Shown here one piece after another: positions 17,189 to 25,796 of a DNA stretch of 64,000 nt. Position numbers and translations under genes: made by a program. The notes under the pieces are model-generated. The model made no database searches. It saw only the letters and a program-made list of their open reading frames with translations, and was not told the origin of the DNA. The DNA comes from Arthrobacter sp. StoSoilB22 (GTDB taxonomy: Bacteria; Actinomycetota; Actinomycetes; Actinomycetales; Micrococcaceae), in contig NZ_AP024652.1 of the NCBI RefSeq assembly GCF_019977315.1, forward strand, positions 3,038,001-3,102,000, written 5' to 3'. Each line of letters starts with the position of its first letter. The stretch's first letter is position 1.

Positions 17189-17251
17189 GTTTTTGTACAG
17201 CTCCCGCCCTTATACGCGCGTCTTAAGGGCCGTATCTGTCCAAAAACTCGC
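17189..17251. repeat. 63-bp palindromic element, copy A
   Basis: Begins directly after the stop of the lysozyme-like gene and ends directly before the stop of the convergent gene. Outer arms GTTTTTGTACAG and CTGTCCAAAAAC are near-complementary, with an inner CCCTTA/TAAGGG pair. A second copy is at 50576-50638. It may act as a bidirectional terminator or REP-type element. Confidence 0.75.
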
Positions 17252-17863
17252 TCAGGCGAGAATCTCCACCACAGGTTGGACGTAGCTGCGGAAGACATCC
17301 GGCTCGGAGAGCAGTCGGTGGCTCATGATCATGGTGTTGGGTTCCAGATACCAGGCACGGGGTTCATTGAGCGGCAACTCAATAATGGTGAGTTCGAAGT
17401 CACGGGAACTGCGGCCAACTTCAAGAAGCCTGTCCTCCACCATTTCGCTCAGCACCTGTGTCATCCCGTTGGCTTCACGGGTGGCCTCAAGGTTGGCATA
17501 CTCATCGATCCTGTCGGTGGCCCACCCCAAGGCAGAGCCAAAATGAGCTTGCAGAACGCGTTGAAGGGCCGGCGAGTTGCCAAAAGCCTTGAAGCTGGGC
17601 GGCGAGAGCTCCGGGGCCGGATGGGGATAGGACTTCACCAGACTCTCCCACCAAGCCTCCCATTCGGTCTTCAGTGCAGGGAGGCCACCCACATCAGAAG
17701 TGAGGTGTTTATGGTCTGCATGCCGGACTTTTGGTGTTGCGTGCGAGAGTATGGGTTTTCCGGCGCCATCAAGTCCCGCTACGTCGCGCAAGTACAGGGC
17801 GATGAGCATCGGCCCGGACGTATCCATGGTGATGCGCCATCCCGGGCCGCCTGACTCGTGCAT
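17252..17863 (-). CDS. Conserved hypothetical protein
   Basis: 203 residues, soluble, no signal peptide, with a Trp-rich middle (LKTEWEAWWESLVKSYPHP). The C-terminal half (LTIIELPLNEPRAWYLEPNT) has beta-strand character. I do not recognise a family. ATG 17863 is chosen because GGGAGGAATTCGC gives a good ribosome-binding site. It lies 110 bases behind a TetR gene on the same strand. Confidence 0.65.
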   Translation of the reverse strand: MHESGGPGWRITMDTSGPMLIALYLRDVAGLDGAGKPILSHATPKVRHADHKHLTSDVGGLPALKTEWEAWWESLVKSYPHPAPELSPPSFKAFGNSPALQRVLQAHFGSALGWATDRIDEYANLEATREANGMTQVLSEMVEDRLLEVGRSSRDFELTIIELPLNEPRAWYLEPNTMIMSHRLLSEPDVFRSYVQPVVEILA

Positions 17864-17973
17864 GCGAATTCCTCCCTTTGGCAGGTCCCCGACATGTTCC
17901 AGTCTATTCCCGATGACTCCGCACGGTAATGGCGTCATCCGCCTCTTATGGGGCTCGGCCGACGCAATGACGC

Positions 17974-18600
17974 TTAGCGGCTGGATGGCGCGGCCCTGAG
18001 GGACCGCAGGTGAGCCGTGAGGACGTCGCTGCACATCTCTGCGGTCATCCACTCGGGCTGCAGCAATGCGTGCATGCACAAGCCGTCCATGGTGGCAAGG
18101 AGCCTCTCCGCTTCAGTCACAAGGGTTTGCCGGGCGTCAGCTTCACCGGGGTTAAGGATCAGGATGAGGCGACCGACGACGGCGGCCACGGTGCGGTGGC
18201 TGCGCTCGGCTTCAGCGGCCAGGACCGGCCTGATCCGGGCAGCCTGCCGGAACGCCATCCATACACAAGCGTCTACCGCCAGTTCCTCGTCCAACGGCAG
18301 GAACTGGCCGAGGAGATTTAGCACGGCGTCGTGTTGTTCGGCGCTGTCCGGCGACGCATCCTCGACCGATGCAAGTGCCGCTTCAAGGCGGCCTACGATG
18401 CGATCGATCACTGCCCCGAAGGAGAAGACCAAGAGCTCATCGCTGCTTGCGAAGTAGTGGCGCACCGAACCAACAGCCAGTTCTGCTTCGTCAGCCACTT
18501 CCCTCAGTGATGCCCGTTCCAAGCCATCGCTGGCAATGATCCGGAAGACGGCTTGGACAACTTCATGGCGCCGGGCTTCGGCATCAACAATTTTGGGCAC
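17974..18600 (-). CDS. TetR family transcriptional regulator
   Basis: 208 residues. The N-terminal TetR helix-turn-helix is clear (VVQAVFRIIASDGLERASLR and EAELAVGSVRHYFASSDEL, about residues 14-57). The C-terminal ligand domain resembles the TetR_C_6/BetI type. The GTG start at 18600 directly faces galE, 80 bases away. The target is unknown; the gap contains A/T-rich TTAATTGTTTTTAGC but no obvious perfect operator. Confidence 0.88.
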   Translation of the reverse strand: MPKIVDAEARRHEVVQAVFRIIASDGLERASLREVADEAELAVGSVRHYFASSDELLVFSFGAVIDRIVGRLEAALASVEDASPDSAEQHDAVLNLLGQFLPLDEELAVDACVWMAFRQAARIRPVLAAEAERSHRTVAAVVGRLILILNPGEADARQTLVTEAERLLATMDGLCMHALLQPEWMTAEMCSDVLTAHLRSLRAAPSSR

Positions 18601-18667
18601 TAATTGTTTTTAGCACGAATGTGCTTCAACACCGCTCAACAGAGAGCGGCGTGGCTCCAATTTCCGA

Positions 18668-18673
18668 TAGCGT
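18668..18673 (+). promoter_or_regulatory. -10 element of galE
   Basis: TAGCGT seven bases before ATG 18681. A weak AGGAA site overlaps the gap, so leaderless or very short-leader translation is possible. Confidence 0.35.
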
Positions 18674-18680
18674 AGGAACC

Positions 18681-19721
18681 ATGAAAATTCTTGTCACGGG
18701 TGGCACCGGCTACATCGGTTCCCACACCGTTTTGTCCCTCCAGGAAGCCGGCCACGACGTCGTTGTGCTCGACAACCTCGTGAACTCCAGCGAGGAATCC
18801 CTCCGCCGCGTTTCCGAGCTCACCGGCAAGACCGCCGCCTTCCATAAGGTTGACCTGGTAGATGAGCCCGCAGTTGAGGCGGTCTTCGACCAGCACCAGA
18901 TCGACGCCGTGATCCACTTCGCCGGCCTGAAGGCCGTGGGCGAGTCCGTCCAGGAACCCCTCGCCTACTACTACAACAACATTGTGGGCACCCTTAACCT
19001 GCTCCGCGCCATGGACAAGCACAACGTCCGCTCCATCGTCTTCAGCTCCTCCGCCACGGTCTATGGTGAGCACAACCCCATCCCGTACATCGAGAAGATG
19101 GAAATCGGCGCCAACAACCCGTACGGCCGCACCAAAGAGCAGATCGAGGACATCCTCTCTGACCTTGGCAACGCGGACGACCGCTGGCATATCGCACTGC
19201 TGCGCTATTTCAACCCCGTGGGAGCACACCCGTCCGGCCGCATTGGCGAGGACCCCCAGGGCATCCCCAACAACCTTGTCCCCTTCATCGCGCAGGTAGC
19301 CGTGGGACGCCGCGAGAAGCTCATGGTCTTCGGCGGAGACTACGACACCCCCGATGGCACAGCCCAGCGCGACTACATCCACGTGGTTGACCTGGCCGAT
19401 GGGCACGTAGCAGCCCTGAACTACATCGCTGAGCGTGCCGGCGTCCGCCGCTGGAACCTTGGCTCGGGCCGCGGTTCCTCCGTCCTGGAGGTCCTGCGGT
19501 CCTTCGAGAAGGCCGTGGGCCAGCCCATCCCGTACGAGATCACCGGCCGCCGGGCCGGCGACCTTCCTGCTTTCTGGGCCGACGCCTCTTCCGCCCTCGC
19601 AGACCTCGGTTGGTCCACCACCAAGACGGTGGACCAGATGTGCGAGGACCACTGGCGCTGGCAGAAAAACAACCCCTACGGGTACAACGCCGCTCAGCCT
19701 GCCGCGGCGAACAACGCCTAG
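18681..19721 (+). CDS. galE: UDP-glucose 4-epimerase
   Basis: 346 residues, extended SDR fold. NAD-binding GGTGYIGSH is at residues 7-15, the SSSATVYG serine region is at about 122-129, and the catalytic YGRTK (YxxxK) is at about 148-152. FNPVGAHPSGRIGEDP and the C-terminal LGWSTTK are typical of GalE. It interconverts UDP-glucose and UDP-galactose for wall polymers and galactose use. ATG 18681 rather than the upstream 18621 is used because MKILVTGGTGYIG is the canonical start. Confidence 0.94.
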   Translation: MKILVTGGTGYIGSHTVLSLQEAGHDVVVLDNLVNSSEESLRRVSELTGKTAAFHKVDLVDEPAVEAVFDQHQIDAVIHFAGLKAVGESVQEPLAYYYNNIVGTLNLLRAMDKHNVRSIVFSSSATVYGEHNPIPYIEKMEIGANNPYGRTKEQIEDILSDLGNADDRWHIALLRYFNPVGAHPSGRIGEDPQGIPNNLVPFIAQVAVGRREKLMVFGGDYDTPDGTAQRDYIHVVDLADGHVAALNYIAERAGVRRWNLGSGRGSSVLEVLRSFEKAVGQPIPYEITGRRAGDLPAFWADASSALADLGWSTTKTVDQMCEDHWRWQKNNPYGYNAAQPAAANNA

Positions 19722-19740
19722 TCTGCAAACACCGCAACCA

Positions 19741-19786
19741 ACGACGGCGGCCGCTCACCTCGCGCGAGGTGAGCGGCCGCCGTCGT
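19741..19786. terminator. Bidirectional terminator between galE and gltA
   Basis: A 46-base perfect palindrome centred near 19763, with stems over 20 bp, between convergent genes. Confidence 0.88.
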
Positions 19787-19805
19787 TATTAACGCTGCTG
19801 CCGTG

Positions 19806-21089
19806 TCAGTTGGCCGGGTAGTTGCGCTCCGGCTCCCCTGTGTAGAGCTGCCGCGGACGGCCGATCTTCGTCTGGGGATCGTTGATCATTTCGCGCCACT
19901 GGGCAATCCAGCCCGGGAGGCGTCCAATGGCGAACAGTACGGTGAACATCTTCTCCGGGAAGCCCATGGCCTTGTAGATGAGGCCGGTGTAGAAGTCGAC
20001 GTTCGGGTACAGCTTGCGCTGGATGAAGTAGTCGTCAGCCAGGGCCTTCTCTTCCAAGCGCATGGCGATGTCCAGCAGTTCGTCGTTGCCGCCGAGCTTG
20101 CCCAGAACTTCGTGTGCCGTTGCCTTAATGATCTTGGCGCGGGGATCGTAGTTCTTGTAGACACGGTGTCCGAAGCCCATGAGGCGGACGCCGTCTTCCT
20201 TGTTCTTGACCTTCTCCATGTAGTCCTCGGGCTTGATGCCGTCGGCCTGGATCTGGCGGAGCATCTTCAGCACGGCCTCGTTGGCGCCACCGTGTGCGGG
20301 GCCGAAGAGGGCGTTGATGCCGGCGGACACCGACGCGAAGAGGTTGGCGTTGGACGAGCCCACAAGACGCACGGTGGACGTGGAACAGTTCTGCTCGTGG
20401 TCTGCGTGCAGGATGAGCAGGAGGTCCAGTGCCTTGACCACTACCGGATCCATCTCATACTGCTCGGCCGGAAGACCGAAGCTCAGGCGCAGGAAGTTCT
20501 CCACCAGGTTCATGGAGTTATCCGGGTAGAGCATCGGCTGGCCGATGGACTTCTTGTGCGCGTAGGCAGCAATGACCGGCAACTTGGCCATCAGGCGGAT
20601 GGTGGAAACTTCCACGTGCTCCGCGTTGAAGGGATCCAGCGAGTCCTGGTAGAACGTGGACAGCGCAGAAACAGCCGAGGAGAGCACCGGCATGGGGTGG
20701 GCGTCACGCGGGAACCCGCCGAAGAAGCCCTTGAGCTCTTCGTGCAGGAGTGTGTGGCGGCGGATCTTCTGATCGAACTCTTCCAATTCCGTAGGAGTGG
20801 GAAGGTTGCCGTAGATCAGCAGGTAGGAAACTTCGAGGAAGCTCGAGTGCTGCGCGAGCTGCTCAATGGGGTAACCGCGGTAGCGCAGGATGCCTGCGTC
20901 ACCGTCGATGTAGGTGATGGCCGAGGTAGTGGCCGCTGTGTTCATGAAGCCGGGGTCATAGGCAACGGCGCCCGTCTGCTTCAGCAGCTTGGAAACGTCG
21001 TAGCCTTCGTTTCCTTCTACAACCTTGATGCGCGGCAGTTCGAGTTCGCCGCCGGCATGGCGCAGTGTCGCGCTGGTGGTCTCAGTCAT
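19806..21089 (-). CDS. gltA: Citrate synthase
   Basis: 427 residues, type II (hexameric) citrate synthase. Visible: GDAGILRYRGYPIEQLA, the catalytic His region ILHADHEQNCSTSTVRLVGS, FGPAHGGANEAVLKML and MGFGHRVYKNYDPRA, plus the late catalytic Asp in NVDFYTGLIYKAMGFP. It condenses oxaloacetate with acetyl-CoA. The start ATG 21089 follows GAAGGGGA; longer in-frame translation upstream is not credible. Confidence 0.95.
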   Translation of the reverse strand: MTETTSATLRHAGGELELPRIKVVEGNEGYDVSKLLKQTGAVAYDPGFMNTAATTSAITYIDGDAGILRYRGYPIEQLAQHSSFLEVSYLLIYGNLPTPTELEEFDQKIRRHTLLHEELKGFFGGFPRDAHPMPVLSSAVSALSTFYQDSLDPFNAEHVEVSTIRLMAKLPVIAAYAHKKSIGQPMLYPDNSMNLVENFLRLSFGLPAEQYEMDPVVVKALDLLLILHADHEQNCSTSTVRLVGSSNANLFASVSAGINALFGPAHGGANEAVLKMLRQIQADGIKPEDYMEKVKNKEDGVRLMGFGHRVYKNYDPRAKIIKATAHEVLGKLGGNDELLDIAMRLEEKALADDYFIQRKLYPNVDFYTGLIYKAMGFPEKMFTVLFAIGRLPGWIAQWREMINDPQTKIGRPRQLYTGEPERNYPAN

Positions 21090-21230
21090 GGAGTCCCCTT
21101 CATGAGGCCTCAGGGCCTCTATCGAACGCTTGTCCAACCACCTTCTGGTGCCGCCGCCTTCGGCCCTACTGTTGCAGGGCTCCAACGGCCGAAGTGCATT
21201 CTTAGAGAAGGCCACCATTGATAGTCAGTT

Positions 21231-21287
21231 AAAAAGCTACCGCCAGTAACCCTACGGAACTAATCCGTACCGTCCGGTTACTGGCGG
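21231..21287 (-). terminator. Terminator of the fdxA-dapC transcript
   Basis: CCGCCAGTAACC (21240-21251) pairs with GGTTACTGGCGG (21276-21287). On the minus strand the stem is followed by TAGCTTTTTAA, a good U-run. Confidence 0.85.
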
Positions 21288-21321
21288 AATGACGCTATTA
21301 GTGGCGCAAGTCACAGCATTG

Positions 21322-22470
21322 TTATGAGGCTGTGGCAAGCCGTTCAACTGCGGCATCGATTCGTTCGTCACTGCCGGTGAGGGCCACCCGGATGAATCCG
21401 TTACCGGCGTCTCCATAGAAAACGCCCGGGCCCACCACAATGCCGAGGTCAGCGAATCGAGCCACGGTGTCCCACGTGGCTTCTCCGGCCGTGGACCACA
21501 GATAGAGCCCGGCCTTGGATTCGTGGATGGTCAGCCCGAACTTCTCCAGCGCAGGCACAATCCTCTCGCGGCGTCCGCGGTACAGATCCTTTTGGGCCAG
21601 CACGTGGCTGGCATCGCCCAGTGCAACGCGCATGGCTTCCTGCACGGGGTAGGGAACAATCATGCCCGCATGCTTACGGCTGTTCACCAGGTTGGCCATA
21701 ATGGCCGAATCCCCGGCAACGAAGGCTGCCCTGTATCCGGCAAGGTTGGATTGCTTGCTCAGCGAGTACACGCACAGCAAGCCGTCCGTGGAGCCGCCGG
21801 TGACGCGGGGATCCAGGATGCTGGGCACAGCTTCTCCCCCGCGTTGGGCATCCCATACGCCCCAACCCAGCTCGGCGTAGCATTCATCCGAAGCCACCAC
21901 CGCGCCGAGCTCGCGGGCCTGGCCCACGATCCGCTGCAGTGACTCAACATCACGGACGCTACCGGTGGGATTGCCGGGCGAGTTGATCCAGATCAAACGA
22001 ACCTTCGCGCGGGTGGCTGCATCAAGTTCGTCGAGGTCATCCGCAGCAACTGCCGTGGCACCTGCGAGTGAGGCGCCGATATCGTACGTCGGGTAGGCAA
22101 CGGTAGGCCTGACAACAACATCGCCGGCGCTCAAACCGAGCAGGAACGGCAACCAGGCCACGAGCTCCTTGGAGCCAACGGTTGGCATGACGTCCTTGGG
22201 GTCCAGCCCCGGCACGCCGCGGCGGCTGGCGAACCAGTCCACCACGGCTTGGCGCAGGGCCTCTGTGCCGTGCACCGTGGGGTAACCATGGGCGTCCGAG
22301 GCCGCCGCTAGGGCCTCACGGATGAGTTCGGGAGTGGGGTCCACCGGCGTGCCGATGGAAAGATTCACTGCGCCACCGGGGTGTTTAGCGGCTGTGGCAA
22401 CATACGGCGCCATAGCCTCCCACGGGTAGTCAGGCAGGTTCAGGCCGAAAGCCGGCGCCGCGGAAATCAA
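21322..22470 (-). CDS. dapC: Succinyldiaminopimelate transaminase
   Basis: 382 residues, class I/II aminotransferase, actinobacterial DapC type. N-terminal LNLPDYPWEAMAPYVATA and SIGTPVDPTPELIREAL, then the NSPGNPTGSV region. The PLP lysine lies in YSLSKQSNLAGYRAAF and the Arg in GFIRVALTGSDERID. It makes succinyl-DAP, the substrate of DapE encoded elsewhere in the window. The start is TTG 22470, 14 bases behind the ferredoxin stop, so the two are in one operon. Confidence 0.9.
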   Translation of the reverse strand: MISAAPAFGLNLPDYPWEAMAPYVATAAKHPGGAVNLSIGTPVDPTPELIREALAAASDAHGYPTVHGTEALRQAVVDWFASRRGVPGLDPKDVMPTVGSKELVAWLPFLLGLSAGDVVVRPTVAYPTYDIGASLAGATAVAADDLDELDAATRAKVRLIWINSPGNPTGSVRDVESLQRIVGQARELGAVVASDECYAELGWGVWDAQRGGEAVPSILDPRVTGGSTDGLLCVYSLSKQSNLAGYRAAFVAGDSAIMANLVNSRKHAGMIVPYPVQEAMRVALGDASHVLAQKDLYRGRRERIVPALEKFGLTIHESKAGLYLWSTAGEATWDTVARFADLGIVVGPGVFYGDAGNGFIRVALTGSDERIDAAVERLATAS

Positions 22471-22484
22471 GGAAACAACCGCCC

Positions 22485-22811
22485 TTAGTGGTCTTGGTTC
22501 TGCGGGGGCAGTGCAGCGATATACGGGTGGTCCTTGCCCGTGTTTCCGATCTTGGCGGCTCCGCCAGGGGAACCCAGGTCATCAAAGAACTCAACGTTGG
22601 CCTTGTAGTAGTCGGCCCATTCTTCCGGGGTGTCATCCTCGTAGTAAATGGCCTCAACAGGGCACACGGGTTCACAAGCACCACAGTCGACACATTCATC
22701 GGGGTGGATATAGAGGGAACGCTCACCTTCGTAAATGCAGTCGACAGGGCACTCTTCAATACATGCCTTGTCCTTGACATCCACACACGGCTGCGCGATT
22801 ACGTACGTCAC
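22485..22811 (-). CDS. fdxA: 7Fe-type ferredoxin
   Basis: 108 residues. Cysteines lie in CVDVKDKACIEECPVDCIYEG and in the later CVDCGACEPVCPVEAI, giving one 3Fe-4S and one 4Fe-4S cluster as in actinobacterial FdxA/FdxC. It is a small cytosolic electron carrier. Translation starts at GTG 22811 (VTYVIAQPC), with GAGAGG about nine bases upstream. The ferredoxin-dapC pair matches Rv1177-Rv1178. Confidence 0.93.
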   Translation of the reverse strand: MTYVIAQPCVDVKDKACIEECPVDCIYEGERSLYIHPDECVDCGACEPVCPVEAIYYEDDTPEEWADYYKANVEFFDDLGSPGGAAKIGNTGKDHPYIAALPPQNQDH

Positions 22812-22934
22812 GTCCCAGACCTCTCCACGGTTTGTCCCGGCGATGGCCGGGGTAACACTGCCGGCATCATGCCGGGCACTCAACTTCCGAGCCTATTATC
22901 CAACAGTGCGCTAACGCCAACCTAGCCCGCGTCT

Positions 22935-22940
22935 TAGTAT
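22935..22940 (+). promoter_or_regulatory. -10 element, probable leaderless promoter
   Basis: TAGTAT six bases before GTG 22947. Confidence 0.45.
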
Positions 22941-22946
22941 GAAACG

Positions 22947-23198
22947 GTGACTCCCCCGAATGTGCCGCCCCAACAGTTCCTCCTCAACGCAGAGCCAGGA
23001 ATCCGGGTAGTGGTCCGGTACAGGATCGAGGACGGTTTGACGGACGCACTCGGCTATCTGGTAGGAACCACCGAAGGCGCCTGTACAGTCCGGACCCGCA
23101 CGTCCGACGTCGACATTCCGCTGGCAATGGTTATCGCCGCGAAAGAGGTTCCACCTCCGCCGCCGCGCCGGCAACCCGTGCGCGCCGCGTCCGACTGA
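22947..23198 (+). CDS. Stand-alone Rv0428c-type SH3-like domain protein (acetyltransferase N-domain homologue)
   Basis: 83 residues. IRVVVRYRIEDGLTDALGYL and VRTRTSDVDIPLAMVIAAKE resemble the N-terminal SH3-like domain of Rv0428c-type GNAT acetyltransferases, but no acetyltransferase domain follows. It may be a free-standing regulatory domain or a remnant. Its 3' end overlaps the convergent DUF6113 gene by 68 bp. Calling it an acetyltransferase would be wrong on this evidence. Confidence 0.6.
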   Translation: MTPPNVPPQQFLLNAEPGIRVVVRYRIEDGLTDALGYLVGTTEGACTVRTRTSDVDIPLAMVIAAKEVPPPPPRRQPVRAASD

Positions 23199-23562
23199 CG
23201 GGCAGCCGACTGATGACCACAAGCATGATTAACGTCACTCCGCCGATGCCGAAAACCCAGACGTTCCCCACGGCGTCGCCCGGAATCAACTGCTTGGCCG
23301 GACCGGCTGAGGACAGGATTCCGACGACGGCGTAGCTCACCACGCCTGCCACCGCCGCCGGTACCACCGAGCGGCACCAGGCAGCGAGCCACAACTGTAC
23401 GGACGCCACGAGCAGCAGAGCTGCGGCCACGCCCCATGGGAGCTCAACGCCGGACCACAGTACGGTCCGCCGATGGAGCGCTGTTCCGGCGAGGGCAACA
23501 AAAAGAGCCGCCGGCACGGCCGCAGCAATGCTGCGTGCCATACCGGCGGCTCTCTTCTTCAT
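23131..23562 (-). CDS. DUF6113-like small membrane protein
   Basis: 143 residues with four hydrophobic helices (AAAVPAALFVALAGTALH, LPWGVAAALLLVASVQLWLA, VVPAAVAGVVSYAVVGILS, VGNVWVFGIGGVTLIMLVVI) and a positively charged C-terminal tail. Function unknown. It lies 33 bases behind typA on the minus strand, so cotranscription is likely. Confidence 0.7.
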   Translation of the reverse strand: MKKRAAGMARSIAAAVPAALFVALAGTALHRRTVLWSGVELPWGVAAALLLVASVQLWLAAWCRSVVPAAVAGVVSYAVVGILSSAGPAKQLIPGDAVGNVWVFGIGGVTLIMLVVISRLPVSRTRRARVAGAAAEVEPLSRR

Positions 23563-23595
23563 TCAGCTGTTCCTGACTGCGTCAGAAAGTCCAGG

Positions 23596-25512
23596 CTAGG
23601 ACTTGGCGCGGGCGCGGTTGGCCTTGGCGCGCTCGTTCGAGTCCAGGATGACCTTGCGGATCCGGATGGATTCCGGGGTGACCTCAACGCATTCGTCCTC
23701 ACGGGCGAATTCCAGAGACTCTTCGAGGGTCAGGTCGCGCGGCGGCGTCAGGTTCTCGAAGGTGTCAGAGGAAGCCGCACGCATGTTGGTGAGCTTCTTT
23801 TCCTTGGTAATGTTCACGTCCATGTCATCAGCGCGGGAGTTCTCGCCCACGATCATGCCTTCGTAGACCTCGGAGGTGGGCTTCACGAAGAAGGAACCGC
23901 GTTCCTGCAGGTTGATCATGGCGAACGGCGTAACAACACCGGCACGGTCGGCGATCATGGAACCGTTGGTACGGTACTCGATCGGGCCGGCCCACGGCTC
24001 GTAGCCTTCGGAAATGGAGGCAGCAATGCCGGCGCCGCGGGTGTCCGTGAGGAACCGGGTGCGGAAGCCGATCAGGCCACGTGCAGGAACGATGAACTCC
24101 ATGCGGCACCAGCCGGTACCGTGGTTGGCCATGTTGGTCATGCGACCCTTGCGGGCAGCCATGAGCTGGGTGACGGCGCCGAGGTATTCTTCCGGCACGT
24201 CGATGGTCATGTGTTCCATCGGCTCGTGGAGCTTGCCGTCGATGGTCTTGGTAACAACCTGCGGCTTGCCCACGGTCAGTTCGAAGCCTTCACGGCGCAT
24301 CTGCTCAACCAGGATGGCCAGCGCGAGCTCACCACGGCCCTGAACTTCCCAGGCGTCGGGACGCTCGGTGGGGAGAACCTTGATGGAGACGTTACCGATC
24401 AGTTCCTTGTCCAGGCGATCCTTCACCTGGCGGGCCGTAACCTTGGCGCCCTTGACCTTGCCGGCCAGCGGCGAGGTGTTGATACCGATGGTCATGGAGA
24501 TCGCGGGATCATCCACGGTGATCAGCGGCAGCGGCTGCGGGTTCTCGGCATCCGTCAAGGTTTCACCGATGGTGATCTCCTCGATACCGGCAACAGCAAC
24601 GATTTCACCCGGACCGGCAGACTCAGCGGGAACGCGGGTCAGGGCCTTGGTAGCAAGCAGTTCGGTGATCTTGACGTTCTTGAGCTCACCGTTTGCGCGC
24701 GCCCAGGCCACGGTCTGGCCCTTGCGGAGCGTGCCGTTGTAGATGCGGAGCAGGGCGAGGCGACCAAGGAACGGCGATGCGTCCAGGTTGGTAACGTGTG
24801 CCTGCAGCACGCCGTCCGGGTTGTACGTGGGAGCGGGGATGTGCTCGATGATGGTCTTGAAGAGCGGCTCGAGGTCCTCGTTCTCCGGAGCGGAACCGTT
24901 ATCCGGCTGCTCCAGGGAAGCGCGGCCAACCTTGGCAGCGGCGTAAACGACGGGAACTTCGAGGACCTTGTCCAGATCCAGGTCCGGAACTTCGTCAGCA
25001 AGGTCCGAGGCAAGTCCGAGGAGCAGGTCCATGGACTCGTGGACAACTTCGTCGATGCGGGCGTCCGGGCGGTCGGTCTTGTTGACCAGGAGGATCACCG
25101 GCAGGTGGGCGGCGAGGGCCTTACGCAGCACGAAGCGGGTCTGGGGCAGGGGACCCTCAGAGGAGTCGACCAGCAGGACGACGCCGTCAACCATGGACAG
25201 ACCGCGCTCTACCTCGCCACCGAAGTCGGCGTGGCCGGGGGTGTCAATGACGTTGATGGTGATGGTCTCGCCGTTGGACGACGGGCCGTTGTAGGCAACC
25301 GTGGTGTTCTTGGCGAGGATGGTGATGCCCTTTTCGCGCTCCAGGTCACCGGAGTCCATGACACGGTCCTCAACCTCACCATGGGAAGCGAAGGAGTTGG
25401 TCTGCTTGAGCATGGCGTCGACCAGCGTGGTCTTGCCGTGGTCAACGTGTGCGACGATCGCGACGTTGCGCAGATCGCTCCGCGACGCAGTGTTGGTGAT
25501 GGTTTCAGACAT
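23596..25512 (-). CDS. typA: Ribosome-binding translational GTPase TypA/BipA
   Basis: 638 residues. GTPase motifs: AHVDHGKTTLVD (G1), EKGITI (G2), DTPGHADFGGEVER (G3), NKTDRPDA (G4). Domains II and III and the BipA-specific C-terminal domain follow (PARGLIGFRTRFLTDTRG, then GSFFVKPTSEVYEGMIVGEN). It acts on the ribosome in stress and cold adaptation and in 50S assembly. The 284-bp 5' gap (25513-25796) holds its leader and the divergent SGNH promoter; I see no structured RNA family there. Confidence 0.95.
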   Translation of the reverse strand: MSETITNTASRSDLRNVAIVAHVDHGKTTLVDAMLKQTNSFASHGEVEDRVMDSGDLEREKGITILAKNTTVAYNGPSSNGETITINVIDTPGHADFGGEVERGLSMVDGVVLLVDSSEGPLPQTRFVLRKALAAHLPVILLVNKTDRPDARIDEVVHESMDLLLGLASDLADEVPDLDLDKVLEVPVVYAAAKVGRASLEQPDNGSAPENEDLEPLFKTIIEHIPAPTYNPDGVLQAHVTNLDASPFLGRLALLRIYNGTLRKGQTVAWARANGELKNVKITELLATKALTRVPAESAGPGEIVAVAGIEEITIGETLTDAENPQPLPLITVDDPAISMTIGINTSPLAGKVKGAKVTARQVKDRLDKELIGNVSIKVLPTERPDAWEVQGRGELALAILVEQMRREGFELTVGKPQVVTKTIDGKLHEPMEHMTIDVPEEYLGAVTQLMAARKGRMTNMANHGTGWCRMEFIVPARGLIGFRTRFLTDTRGAGIAASISEGYEPWAGPIEYRTNGSMIADRAGVVTPFAMINLQERGSFFVKPTSEVYEGMIVGENSRADDMDVNITKEKKLTNMRAASSDTFENLTPPRDLTLEESLEFAREDECVEVTPESIRIRKVILDSNERAKANRARAKS

Positions 25513-25796
25513 GCGTTAATGACTCGTTTCAGTGGTGAAGTCAGCTGTTTGTATCCGCGCGCATACCTGATCGACTTGATCGGAACACACAGCGAAAAGA
25601 CCCCGGGACACAGGGCACCTGCATCCAGTCTAAACGCAGTTGCATTTATGAGCCTAAAAAGCAAGCCATTCACCCCCCGAATGTGGCACTGCTCACACTC
25701 CCGCGTTGTGACGTAAACGCAAGTCAAGATGCTGGATTTTCGCGGTCGCGTGCAGCATGATTGGCTCCAGAACCAGTGCCACGTGGAGAACAATAG

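Noticed and set aside
19803..21221. 472-residue frame antisense to gltA
   Set aside because: Citrate synthase on the opposite strand has all catalytic residues; the antisense frame is a codon-bias shadow.
23473..25716. 747-residue open frame antisense to typA
   Set aside because: Long antisense frames are expected in high-GC DNA. The typA protein on the other strand is complete with all GTPase motifs, and this frame shows no domain.
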